Positions 35,526-45,806 of a stretch of DNA of 64,000 nt are shown here, in pieces. The translations under genes and the position numbers were made by a program. The stretch's first letter is position 1. Each line of letters begins with the position of its first letter. The notes under the pieces were generated by a model. That model did no database searches and was not told the origin of the DNA. It saw nothing but the letters and a program-made list of their open reading frames with translations. The DNA comes from JAWKOK01 sp963765875 (GTDB lineage: Bacteria; Chloroflexota; Anaerolineae; Caldilineales; Caldilineaceae), in assembly GCA_963765875.1 (NCBI GenBank), contig CAVXYK010000029.1:124001-188000 (forward strand). Reading direction: 5' to 3'.

Positions 35526-36864
35526 TCACTGGCTCTCTGATGAAGAGTTCAGAGAGCGTGCACAGCGAAACCCGCCTTGAGGCGCTCGAAAGTGCGGATC
35601 ATCGCCTTTGTGCCCTGAATGGCGATAGGTCGTCATGCGATAGTTCCAGCCTTCCCGATAACATCCTCCCCGTGTCACGTGCCAATAGGACTCTTCCGGC
35701 CCCTGCGGGTTGTAGTATGGCGAATACTGATAGTAGCCGTCTTCCCATTTATCGTTCACCCATTCCTTGACGTTGCCGGCCATATCAAATAGGCCATAGG
35801 GACTCACGTTGCCGACCAGAGAACCGACCTGGCGCGTCTGCTCGGGCAGACCGCAATCCCCTGAGGCCCGCAAATAGTTGAGGAGATCACAGGTGGGCGC
35901 TTCATCCCCCCAGGGCCAGGAGCGCATATCAACACCTCTAGCGGCCTTCTCCCACTCGGCTTCGGTCGGCAGACGCATCCCCTGCCAGGCGCAGTAGTCT
36001 TGGGCATTCTGCCATGACACATAGACGACCGGATAATAGTTGAACTTTTCGTCAGAGAAATATCGAGATCTTCCCTCTCCGTCTGCACTCGCGAGACGCG
36101 GGCGATCACAGTACCCTTCGACCACGCAGGTTCGATACTGGATATTGGTCACCTCGTACTTACTCATCTCGAAACTATCCAGATAGACGGGATGCATGGG
36201 CATCTCATGCAAATTGCACGGCCACGCCGATATCCCTGGATAGCAGCCCATTTGGAACTCACCGGCCGGCACGACTCTCGTACTGTAGATGTCAGGCGGA
36301 TCCGGCACAGGCGGCATGATCGTGAACGACCAGATCGGCCCAAACAGGGTCTGAGCGGAAGGACTTGTGGCGACAACCTGCCAGAAATACGTAGCGCCAA
36401 ATTCCATCGTCGCCGTATCGAGAAAGCCGCCGGTTAGATTGCCGGCGATCAGCGAAATCGGGTTGGGGTTGTTTATGTCCATGTAGACATGAAAGCGATA
36501 GTCGCTTGGGTTGTCGACATCTAGCTCCCAGGCAAGGAAGATGGTCGGGCTCTGATCGGTCGCATTTTGGGATGGATGGGGGTTCTTGAGCTTGCTCGAC
36601 TCATGAATGAAGGGCAGGAAATACGCATTGATCGCCGAGTCGTCGGAAGGGGCGGATGAGCGTGACTGTGATGAAGTCGAGTCGATGGCCGGATCCGGTT
36701 CGTACGAGGCGGCATCGATCTGGAAGCGAACGATAAGAAGAAACGAACAAAAAAACAGAGACTATCGCCACGATTATTGCGAGGGTGCGAGCGGCGGCAA
36801 TTGCCAATGCTCGCTTCTGTATGCCATAATTGCAGCTTATTGATCTACCCGATATAGAAGACAT
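35526..36864 (-). CDS. Secreted SUMF1-fold (formylglycine-generating-enzyme-like) protein, one frameshift
   Basis: The start at 36864 gives a basic signal peptide (KRALAIAAARTLAIIVAIVS, VFLFVSS). A shift near 36735 leads into a Ser/Pro-rich stretch and an FN3-like part (FLAWELDVDNPSDYRFHVYM, TATMEFGATYFWQVVATSPS). From about residue 225 the SUMF1/C-type-lectin-like domain follows: VVPAGEFQMGC, HPVYLDSFEMSKYEVTNIQY, WQGMRLPTEAEWEKAARGVD, SWPWGDEAP, FDMAGNVKEWVNDKWEDGYY and GGFRCARS. The Cys pair of true FGE (RGGS-x2-C-x4-C) is missing; RGGCYREGWNYRMTTYRHSG is found instead. It probably does not make formylglycine and may bind glycans or proteins at the surface. A paralogue is at 45807-47171. 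Confidence 0.8.
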
Positions 36865-36955
36865 TATTCACCTATTTTCGACTGTCTAGCCCTTGCCGAT
36901 ATCGTATCGACTCAGGATCACGATCGGTCAGATACAGTGAAATTCTATCATAGGT

Positions 36956-39193
36956 TTGCGAGTAGAGAACACATTGAACCAGAACATGAATAGCCAAAAG
37001 ACCGACGTTGCCAATGTGTTAGTCATCATGATTGCCGCACTGCTCGTACTTCGGCCCTTTTGGTCCTACGGCATGCCAAATGCCAACGATTTTCTGATGA
37101 GCGTGCACCGAGTCTTCGAACTGAAGACCGGATGGGAACTAGGCATCTTCTTTCCCAGATTCGGCGCGGATCTCACATTTGGATATGGCGCACCCCTCTT
37201 TCAGTTCTATCCGCCGCTGGCCAGCTATCTCGCCTTAATCTTCCACTGGTTTGGGCTGGGCTATGTCGATGCGTTGAAAGCCGTCTTGACGTTTAGCATG
37301 CTCTCCGGAAGCATCGGCGTATACTTCTATGCACGTTTTCTACTGCGCGACAGATGGGTTGCATTGACGAGCAGTTTGCTCTATCTGCTTACCCCCTACT
37401 TGTTGACCATCGTCTATGAACGCGGGGCCGTTGCCGAATCGATGACATGGGCGCTATTGCCCTGGTTTTTTCTATTCGCCCACCGCTGCTACAAGTACCC
37501 GAGACGGAAAGATGCGGCCATTCTCGCCGCCGTCGTAGCCTTGATGATTCTGGGGCACAATGCGACCGCCATGTTTGTTGTGCCCGGGGTCGCCCTCTTC
37601 ATTTTTTTGCTCGCGCTCTTCGATCGCAACTGGCGACCGCTATTCATCGTCGCCGGCACCTTCCTGCTTGGAGCCGGAATCAGCGCGTTCGATTGGATGC
37701 CCGCACTCGGAGAACTTCACTATACCAACACGAGCGATATCATGCTCAATGCGGGCACCGATGTCCGCAACAATGTTGTGTCGTTGACGAATCTGATTCA
37801 GACCACGCTGGCCCATCAATTTGTCGGCCCCCAACGTTTCCGCTATTCGCTCTGGCCCTTTGTGCTCGGTCTCTGCGTTTTCATCCCATTAGTCATCCGA
37901 CGGGGAAAAGTGCCGGCCATTACCTGGCTCTTTGGCGCGGCATGGGGCCTCATCCTCATCCTACAAACAGATTTCGCTCTGAATTTCTGGACCGATGTCC
38001 CGTTTGTGGATTTCATTCAATTCCCGTGGCGGCTATACGGTTTTGCATCCTTCAGCATCGTCATGCTTGCGGGAACGGCTTTCATGGTAACCAAACCATC
38101 AAGCCGCACCGGGCTATGGGTCTGGGCCGTAACGATGGGGGCCGTGGTCGCGATCGCATGGTATGCTGGGACCACCAACGCATCGCCGGGAAAGCTGTCG
38201 CTTTGGGCACAGATGGATGAGGGCCAGATCTCCAAACAGCAAATGTGGGAGCGAGGGGTTTCCGACTACCCCTTGTTTGATGATTATTCACTCACGACCC
38301 AGCAACTGCGCACGGCGCATCTGGCATTATCGCGTCCGGCAGAAGAAGGCAGTATTCTGCCGCCGACCAACACGCCCAGCATCAACGTAATCTCAGAGCA
38401 TCCGATGCGCTATGTGCTCAATGTGCATGCCCCGCAGCCATGGACATTGAGGCTCCATCGTCTCTATTTCCCCGGATGGCAGATCTACCAGGACGGCGCT
38501 CCGGTTGAGACCAGGGCCGACGGCGTTGCAGGCCTGGTGACGGCGGAGTTGCCGGCCGGCGACTATCGTGTAGAGGCCAAGTTCGGTGATTCCCTCCTGC
38601 GCACCATCGCCACGCTTCTTTCAGTGCTGTCGCTGGCGATCTGGATCACACTGCTTGTCCGCTCCGGGACCGGCTGGATCGATCTGCTGATCATCGCGAT
38701 TCTTGCTATCGGCATCGGCGTCTCAGTTCGCCTTCTGTCAGATTTCGGCAAACAGCCCTATCAGCCGACTGCCTTTGAGACCCGTTTTGAAGGCGATGTC
38801 ACACTCTACGGCTATCACCTACCGCCCGCGGCGCTCTGTGCCGGCGACCAGGTCCCCTTACGGCTCTACTGGTTTGTGAGCAAGACGCCTGAGGTCGATC
38901 TCAAGTACTTCATTCACATCAACAACCCGGAAGAGGATCGCATTGTCGCCCAATTCGATAGCATACCCTTCGACGGGTTCAGCCCCATGACGCGCTGGGA
39001 ATCGGGCGAATTGGTGCCCGATGAAAAGATGCTTGCGATCCCCGCCGATATCGCTCCAGGTGTCTACCAGGTCCTCGTCGGCCTCTATGACCCGGTAACC
39101 GTGCAAAATCAGATCGTGTTGGATGCGCCGGACGTGTTGCCCGGGGAGCGGCTGCCTTTGACTGAACTGGAGATCGTCGCTTGTCCCGAGTAG
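36956..39193 (+). CDS. GT-C-like multipass membrane protein (PTPS-related/YfhO-like) with one C-terminal module
   Basis: A 745-aa intact frame. The start may be TTG 36956 or ATG 36986. Residues 20-420 carry about 10-12 membrane helices, with YGMPNANDFLMSVHRVFELK, FFPRFGADLTFGYGAPLFQF (acidic and aromatic outside loop) and YPPLASYLALIFHWFGLGYV. This pattern resembles the '6-pyruvoyl-tetrahydropterin synthase-related' membrane domain (PF10131), here read as a distant GT-C glycosyltransferase. A small soluble part follows (HRLYFPGWQIYQDGAPVETR), then two helices and one module (YFIHINNPEEDRIVAQFDSI, IPADIAPGVYQVLVGLYDP). The stop overlaps the next gene by 13 bases, so the two are co-transcribed. 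Confidence 0.7.
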   Translation: MRVENTLNQNMNSQKTDVANVLVIMIAALLVLRPFWSYGMPNANDFLMSVHRVFELKTGWELGIFFPRFGADLTFGYGAPLFQFYPPLASYLALIFHWFGLGYVDALKAVLTFSMLSGSIGVYFYARFLLRDRWVALTSSLLYLLTPYLLTIVYERGAVAESMTWALLPWFFLFAHRCYKYPRRKDAAILAAVVALMILGHNATAMFVVPGVALFIFLLALFDRNWRPLFIVAGTFLLGAGISAFDWMPALGELHYTNTSDIMLNAGTDVRNNVVSLTNLIQTTLAHQFVGPQRFRYSLWPFVLGLCVFIPLVIRRGKVPAITWLFGAAWGLILILQTDFALNFWTDVPFVDFIQFPWRLYGFASFSIVMLAGTAFMVTKPSSRTGLWVWAVTMGAVVAIAWYAGTTNASPGKLSLWAQMDEGQISKQQMWERGVSDYPLFDDYSLTTQQLRTAHLALSRPAEEGSILPPTNTPSINVISEHPMRYVLNVHAPQPWTLRLHRLYFPGWQIYQDGAPVETRADGVAGLVTAELPAGDYRVEAKFGDSLLRTIATLLSVLSLAIWITLLVRSGTGWIDLLIIAILAIGIGVSVRLLSDFGKQPYQPTAFETRFEGDVTLYGYHLPPAALCAGDQVPLRLYWFVSKTPEVDLKYFIHINNPEEDRIVAQFDSIPFDGFSPMTRWESGELVPDEKMLAIPADIAPGVYQVLVGLYDPVTVQNQIVLDAPDVLPGERLPLTELEIVACPE

Positions 39194-42100
39194 CCCATTC
39201 CAGACGGCTGTGGATTGAGCTGCTATTGGTGGCATTACTCACCGCCGTTGCACTCTTCATTCGCACCTTTCAACTGCAAACATTCCCCCCAGGCCTGTAC
39301 ATTGATGAAGCAGCCTACGCTCTCGACGCGCTCTCAGTGCTTGACGGCGATTTCGCCGTTTTCTTCCCGCGCAACAATGGCCGAGAACCCTTCTTCATCT
39401 ACGTTCTGGCCCTCGTCTTCTCTCAGCTCGGCTCGACCGCCTACACGGTCCGCCTGACGGCAGCCATCTGTGGATCGCTCACGGTGGCGACGTCCTACTG
39501 GATGGTGCGAGAGATGTTCAAGTTCGGCGGCTACTTCCGCTCGGCACGCTGGTATGCTGCCTGGACAGCACTCTTTCTGACATTTTCGTACTGGCACATC
39601 AGCTTGAGCCGGCTTGGATTCCGGGCAATCACGTTGCCGCTCGTCACGACCGTAGCATTTGCGCTCATGTGGCACACGTGGCGACGTCTGCGTGATGGGA
39701 CCGGCCTGCCATGGAGTTGGGCGATTGCCACCGGCGCAGCGTTGGGTCTCACGGTCTACACCTACACGGCCGGACGCATGGCCCCGTTCCTGTTTTTGGC
39801 CATCGGCATGATCACGCTGATCTTCGCACATCACCTGAGCATGGACCGTGGTCGCGTCATCAAGGTCACGCTGTTGATCGTGGCGTCCATGTTGGTGGCC
39901 ATGACGCCGCTGATCAGCTACTTCGTCACACACCCGGCTGCGTTTAGCGAACATGCGGCAATGGTTTCGGTCTTCAGCAATGAATTCACTGACGACGGCC
40001 CAATTGTGGCCATCCTGAAGAACAGCGCAAAGATGGCGCTCTTCTTTGTGACAGAACCAGACAAGAATCCGCGCCACAATCCTGCTCAAATCCCCGCCTT
40101 CGACCCCCTCCTGGCGCTCTGGTTGGCGGCCGGCATCGGCATCGCAATCATCCAATGGCGCAAGCTGCCGTCCCTGTTCAGTCTGCTTTGGTTCCTCTGT
40201 TTCCTTGCCCCCGCTCTGCTCTCTGCAGAGGGGATGCCCCATTCATTGCGCGCCATCGGCCTGCTGCCCATCGTCTACGTACTGCCCTTAATCGCAATGG
40301 GGTGGACGACAACCAGAACGCCGCCTCGCTTCGATTCGATTGTGCGATGGCTGCCGTTGCCCTTCCTCTTGATCTCGGGCATCCTCGGCGTCAACAGCTA
40401 CTACAGCGTTATCGATGAACCGGACCGGTTCGCAGCGCCCTTCTTCGTCAAATTCTGGGAGCTATCGCTCTCGTTACAAGACAATCCCGACGATACTGTC
40501 TGGGTGCTGCCTTTGCCGCCAGGTGAAGATCTCACCGATCATCGCCTGTACACGACTGAATTCGGACTGCGCGACCCCAACGTTCTGGTGACGATTCCAC
40601 TTGATGAAGCGACGCTGCCCACGGATTTGGCGCGGCTGACGGAGGGGAAGCGTGTTGTCAATGTGTTGCGCACCTATGGAGAGGAAGGCCTCACCTACTA
40701 CGACACTCGATTCATGGATCCGAAAGGCCGTCTTGATCTTCATTTGCGTCGCAATACCGACGCGCCGATCACACAGGGGGAGTGGACGGGAATCCCATAC
40801 ACATCCTATCCCCTGATAGAGTCGCCTGACTTCGAATTGCCGGAGACGGGAGAACCGACCGATATCCTCTTTGGCGACCTGGTACGCCTGACTGCGGCCA
40901 ACATCGGGGTCACCGCGGCAAGCGAGTCGACGATCGACGATTCTGAAGAGACTGCGGGTCCAGGGGGTGGCGAGCTGGTCCAGGATGTAGCGCATATCGC
41001 CAACGACCAGTCTGCTTGGGTCGTGTTGAACTGGCAAGCCGAAGAGGAGATCGAGGGCTATCTGAAGACGAGCCTGGTCTTGCGCAGCCAGACCGGGGAG
41101 TTTGCCGGGCAGATTGACGGCTTCCTGACTGGGGAGCGCTTCCCCAGGCACCCGGTCTGGAACGCCGGTGACGCCGCTAAGACCTACCACATCGTCGAAC
41201 CGCTGCCGGCGCTGCCGCCGGGCCGATACACCCTCGCACTCACCGTGTACGACGATGAATCAGGTCGGACCTATCAGGCTCAGATGCCTGATGGGACAGT
41301 CACCACAAATGTACCATTGGCGATCATCGAGATTTCGCCGCCACTGACGCCGGGCGCGGACAGCAGTCCACAGATCCCGTTGACGGATGCCTTCCTGGCC
41401 GACGATCTGCAGGTCGTCGGCATAGATCTGCCGAACTCGTTGGTCTCGCCGGGCGACACGATTCCGGTTACGCTTCATTTCCGTGCAATCGAGGTCCCCC
41501 AGGAGGACTACGTCGTCGCAGTCGAACTGCGCGACGAAGACGGCAAGCTGATCCAGCAAGTTGAAGCGCCGCCCGGCGGAGACGGCTTCCCTACCAGTCA
41601 ATGGCGAACAGGCGAAGTCATACGAAGTCAGTACAGGCTTCCCCTGGAAGCAGATACGGAATCCGGTGAATATACGCTCTCTGCCACAATGGCCGGAACC
41701 GAACCAGCGGAACCAACGGTCGTGGTTCTTGCCTCCGTCAGCGTGAACAACCGGCCCCGTCTGCTCATTGCCCCGCCCATGACCCATGAGATGGATGTCT
41801 CGTTCGAATCAGCCATTCGTCTGGCGGGCGTGGATGCACAAGAAGCGATATCTGTTCGACCGGGCGACGTCGTCACAACGACGCTGGTCTGGCAACCGAC
41901 AGCGACCAGCACCAACGAAGCGTTGACTCGTTCCGCCCAACTCCTCAACGCAGAAGGGCAATTGGTCGCGCAGGAGGATACGATCCCCTGCGGCGGTTCA
42001 TGTCCGGCCACATCTTGGCTGGCCGACGAGTATTTGCTCGACGACACTGCGGTCAGCTTGCCGGGCGATTTAGCTCCGGGCACGTACACACTCATTGTCG

Positions 42101-42210
42101 GATTCTATGATCCGACCACACAGAGCCGCCTGGTTGCAACAGATGAAAACGGAACGGCGCTGCCCAACAATATGGCCGCCCTTCCATTCAGTGTGATCGT
42201 GGAAGAATGA
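39181..42210 (+). CDS. GT-C membrane glycosyltransferase (GT39-like) with three C-terminal beta-sandwich modules
   Basis: A 1009-aa intact frame starting at TTG 39181, inside the end of the previous gene. The first 420 residues are membrane helices. The GT39-type first-loop motif is PPGLYIDEAAYALDAL (Asp-Glu), followed by NNGREPFFIYVLALVFSQLG. Others are FSYWHISLSRLGFRAITLPL and LLSAEGMPHSLRAIGLLPIV. The outside part (about 430-1009) carries three repeats of the module, such as LPPGRYTLALTVYDDESGRT, EDYVVAVELRDEDGKLIQQV and CPATSWLADEYLLDDTAVSL followed by APGTYTLIVGFYDP. It is expected to move a sugar from a polyprenyl-phosphate donor. It is very similar in plan to the gene at 42520-45538. 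Confidence 0.82.
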   Translation: MSRVAHSRRLWIELLLVALLTAVALFIRTFQLQTFPPGLYIDEAAYALDALSVLDGDFAVFFPRNNGREPFFIYVLALVFSQLGSTAYTVRLTAAICGSLTVATSYWMVREMFKFGGYFRSARWYAAWTALFLTFSYWHISLSRLGFRAITLPLVTTVAFALMWHTWRRLRDGTGLPWSWAIATGAALGLTVYTYTAGRMAPFLFLAIGMITLIFAHHLSMDRGRVIKVTLLIVASMLVAMTPLISYFVTHPAAFSEHAAMVSVFSNEFTDDGPIVAILKNSAKMALFFVTEPDKNPRHNPAQIPAFDPLLALWLAAGIGIAIIQWRKLPSLFSLLWFLCFLAPALLSAEGMPHSLRAIGLLPIVYVLPLIAMGWTTTRTPPRFDSIVRWLPLPFLLISGILGVNSYYSVIDEPDRFAAPFFVKFWELSLSLQDNPDDTVWVLPLPPGEDLTDHRLYTTEFGLRDPNVLVTIPLDEATLPTDLARLTEGKRVVNVLRTYGEEGLTYYDTRFMDPKGRLDLHLRRNTDAPITQGEWTGIPYTSYPLIESPDFELPETGEPTDILFGDLVRLTAANIGVTAASESTIDDSEETAGPGGGELVQDVAHIANDQSAWVVLNWQAEEEIEGYLKTSLVLRSQTGEFAGQIDGFLTGERFPRHPVWNAGDAAKTYHIVEPLPALPPGRYTLALTVYDDESGRTYQAQMPDGTVTTNVPLAIIEISPPLTPGADSSPQIPLTDAFLADDLQVVGIDLPNSLVSPGDTIPVTLHFRAIEVPQEDYVVAVELRDEDGKLIQQVEAPPGGDGFPTSQWRTGEVIRSQYRLPLEADTESGEYTLSATMAGTEPAEPTVVVLASVSVNNRPRLLIAPPMTHEMDVSFESAIRLAGVDAQEAISVRPGDVVTTTLVWQPTATSTNEALTRSAQLLNAEGQLVAQEDTIPCGGSCPATSWLADEYLLDDTAVSLPGDLAPGTYTLIVGFYDPTTQSRLVATDENGTALPNNMAALPFSVIVEE

Positions 42211-42227
42211 TCGCAAGAAAGAGTGGC

Positions 42228-42457
42228 GTCCGCTGCAAAAAGGGATCTTGACAAGAATTCACACAGATTATCACGAATTTTCTCTCTGGGGCGACGACAC
42301 AATTCGTAAAAATACGTGACCATTCGTGACTCCACTGCAAAAAGGGATTGGACACGAATTAACACAAATCTGCACGAATTCTCCCTCTGGCGCCACACTT
42401 CATTTCGTGTAAATTCGTGACAATTCGTGTCCAGAAAAGGCTTTTTGCAGGAGAGTC
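42228..42457. repeat. GACTC-ended 'cacgaatt' element, family 5, one full and one partial copy in tandem
   Basis: The full copy 42328-42457 has ends GACTCCACTGCAAAAAGG and CTTTTTGCAGGAGAGTC. A partial copy precedes it (from 42228, CCGCTGCAAAAAGG). The interior is full of ACACGAATT/AATTCGTGT words. A related copy is at 61769-61899. Together they fill the 309-base gap between two convergent glycosyltransferase genes. Confidence 0.75.
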
Positions 42458-42519
42458 ATTCGTATCAAGAATAGACTTTCTCCCGTTGAGCCACAGTGAA
42501 TTTACACCTTGAACCGGCC

Positions 42520-45500
42520 TTACTGCACGACAACTTCAATCGGCAGCGTAATCAAGCCGTCCTCATGTCGCTGGCCGTCACCATCGACCGCTGAGGGGCG
42601 CACGAATGTTTCGGGCTCGTACCAGCCTACGGCCATGGTATAGGTTCCGGCAGCAAGATCGTCCGGGATGGCCACAGAAACGGGATCGACCAGGTACTCA
42701 TCGGCGAGCCATGAGGTGGACGGGCAGGATCCGTCACAGGGCACGGTGTCCTGTTGAGCCACCGGCGCACCATCAACACCCAACAGATGCACGAATCGAG
42801 TGAGCGGCGTCTGCGCTGGATCGATCACCTGCCAGATCAGATCAAATGTGGCGATCTGACCTGGTTCGAGGGTCAGCTCGGTCGGTCCATCGACACCGAT
42901 CAGCCGCACCGTCTGATCATACTGAGCGTCAACCGATTGCGTAAGCAACGGCTCCTCAAATAGACGCGCAATCCCCTGTACCTCAATGACGCCGAGTTGA
43001 ATCGGCCCTGGCTGACCTGATGTTCCATCCGTCTGTGCGCTATCCGCCAACATGAGCGCATAGAGGCCGGTCTCTGTATCGGGCGGAATCGACAGATTTT
43101 TCCAATCCCTCACCACTTCTTCGGCCCGCCACGAGCCGGTGGGGAAACTCGATCTCCCGACCATCGCTTGCATCTCAGCCACCGGCCGGGCATTGGCGTC
43201 AGCGAGCGTCAGCGTAATCCAATGATCTTCTGATGGGGCCTCCTGCGCCTTCCAATAGAGCGTGACCGGGACCTGTTCGCCTGGAGCGACCGATGTTCGC
43301 GGCAGGTCATATCCGGCCAGCAACAGATCTGGGCCGACGGAAAATTCAACCTCGGGTTGGCGCTCAGGCTCGACCATTTGCGGACGCACGGCTGGCTCAA
43401 CCTCAATCGACCCCAGATGGAGTTCCTTGTTCAAGAGCGCTCCATCTCGGTCTACAACCGGATAGGCGCGCTTCGATTCATCCTCGTAGACACGAAGAGA
43501 AAGGTCGTAGATGCCCGGTGAGACGCCGGGCCAGAGCGGTAGGATATGGTAACTCTTGGTCGGCTCACCGGCCGCCCAGATGCGCTCTACCGGGTAGCGG
43601 TCATCGACCAACAGATCATCGACCTGGCCGGCCAGGTTGCCGGCATCATCTCTGATCACCAGGCTTGCCTTCAGATCGACATCGATGGGTGCAAGCGCCT
43701 CCCAATCTAGAACGACCCAGAGCTTTTCGCCCACGGCGACGCGGTTCGTAGAAAGATCCGGGGCAGAAAGATCTGGCGCAACAAGGTCCGGTGACACAGA
43801 AGAATCGACGGCCGTGTGGCCAATGTCATGGCCATTCAGCGCCACCTGACCGGCAAACGATGCATGGGTCTGGGTAAACTCATTGTGGACCGCATAGTCG
43901 GCCTGATCCGGCAGTTTGTACAGCGTGAACGGGATGCCGCTCTCGTTCTCTTCATCATCGATTTTCTCAATGGGGCTGCCGTACTTTTCCAGCAGAAATT
44001 CGACCAGGTTCTTCGGATCACCCATGATATAGGAGGCGCTCGTGATCTCAGTCATCTCCTGAGAGCGCACGAGATAGGCGAACCGTTTGTCCTCCGTGAT
44101 GTCGGCAAGCGACGACGAAATCGTCTCATCGTCAAGCCAAGCAAAGCCAACATCGGCGCTGCCCTGATGCATGAACTCCAACGGATAGAAGGTATTGTCC
44201 GACCAGTGATAATTCGGTGACAATGGCCAGATCCAAATACCGTCGGCATCGCCATACGCCGACATGTCAATCGACTGAAAATCGGACAGAAAGGGGCCAC
44301 GAAAGCGATCAGGATTCTGCCATGCGCCGAAATAGCTCTGCACACCGATGGCGGCGCTGATCAGCAGGAAGGGCAGCGGCGTCCAGACCATTGCCGGTAT
44401 GAAGCGATGGGAAAGTGCTTGCCCAATGGACATCATGCCGATCACACCAAGAAGATAGGCCGGGACCACCATGCCGATTGCCCGCAGCGAGTGAGGAACG
44501 CCTTCAGCCGTGACCACAGCCGGGATGGCGAAGAGCAGGAAACCGGAGAGGGCGAAAAAGTACGGCAGTGTCCGAATGCGCAGGACAGCGATGATGATTC
44601 CAGCCAGAAGCCACAGCGCCATCAGCAGATCAAAGACGGGTCGTTGTGCGGGATTATGGCGCAAATTCGGGTCGCCTTGATCGACAAACATCCTGGCCGT
44701 ATCGATGATGCTGACAGCCAGTGCTCGTCCAGGAAGATCGCCGGCGAAGTAGGGGTTGAAGACTGAGACATCGGCGGCCCGGCCATAGAACTGTTCGGGA
44801 TTGAACAAAAAGTAGCCGCCGAGAGGTACAAAGACCAAATCGCGCGACCCCCGTGATCACGCCGAAGGAGGCAGCAAGTCGACCCAGCCCAACAGTGCGC
44901 CTTACCTGGATCGCGCCAACGAGAAAGGTGAGGGCGAGCCAGAGTGGCGCTAATCTAGCGGCGGTGTAGGTGTAGAGGCAGAGTCCCGTGAGGACGCCGC
45001 ATAGAACCAGACTCAGCCAGGGAAATCTGCGGCCATCAACCGATCGATGCCAGGCTCGCCAGAACAATGCCAGTGCCAATGACACGACCAGCGGGAGGAG
45101 GATGGCGCGAAAACCAAGCCGGCTCAGGCTAATATGCCGATCGGAGAAGGCAACGAAAAGGGCCGTCCACAGACCAAGCCAGCGTGAGGGCAATCGGTCG
45201 TATCGAAACGCTTCACGGACCATCCGATCGACGGCGGGAACGGTTAGGGCGCCGATGACGGCGGGGACCACGCGCAGTGCGTGCGGCGTTGCGCCGAGCA
45301 TGCCAATCGCCAGGGCCTGAAGATAGATAAGAATCGGCTCGCGTCCGGTGTTGCGTTCGAAGAAGACTGAAAAGCGGCCTCCCAATACATCGAGGGCATC
45401 CACGCCGTTTGCGGCCTCATCCACATAGAGCCCGGGCGGAAACGCCTCAAGTCGATAGAGACGCAGAGCGAGCGCCACACCCAGCAAAAGTATGACGATC

Positions 45501-45538
45501 GAGAATTCGATGGTTTTGTTTTTGCGAGAATCACTCAT
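42520..45538 (-). CDS. GT-C membrane glycosyltransferase (GT39-like), paralogue of 39181-42210, one frameshift
   Basis: ATG 45538 starts SDSRKNKTIEFSIVILLLGV. PPGLYVDEAANGVDALDVLG and NTGREPILIYLQALAIGMLG repeat the motifs of the paralogue, as does FSDRHISLSRLGFRAILLPL. A shift near 44843, at a run of five C, joins the frame starting VFVPLGGYFLFNPEQFYGRA. It goes on with AEGVPHSLRAIGMVVPAYLL and a 540-aa outside part with three modules (GVSPGIYDLSLRVYEDESKR, DHWITLTLADANARPVAEMQ, LTRFVHLLGVDGAPVAQQDT, STSWLADEYLVDPVSVAIPD). Joined it is about 1005 aa. The two paralogues are convergent, so they look like an inverted duplication. Confidence 0.82.
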
Positions 45539-45806
45539 TGCTGGTTCTGTCGAGGCGACCACATCCAAAGTTTTCAGCTCTCCCGGCGGCTACATCTGGA
45601 GGATCTTCAGCATCCCTGTGTTAAACTCAAGGAGCGATGAATCGTCACTTTCTGTCGCCTTTTTTGGAGAATCTACTATACCTCAACGAGTCTCCAACCC
45701 GAGAATTCGATGGCTTGTCTGGAAATACGGCATCCATCGCGAACGAATAGCAATAACTGATCAGCAAGTCAGTGATCACACCCAACCAAATCGGAGTACG
45801 TATCAA

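Noticed and set aside
36956..39193. Reading as a 6-pyruvoyl-tetrahydropterin synthase
   Set aside because: Only the name of the membrane family (PTPS-related) suggests this; no pterin-synthase motif is present.
39334..41190. Minus-strand frames of 240-300 aa under the GT39-like gene
   Set aside because: They are shadows of a 1009-aa gene with clear membrane segments and motifs.
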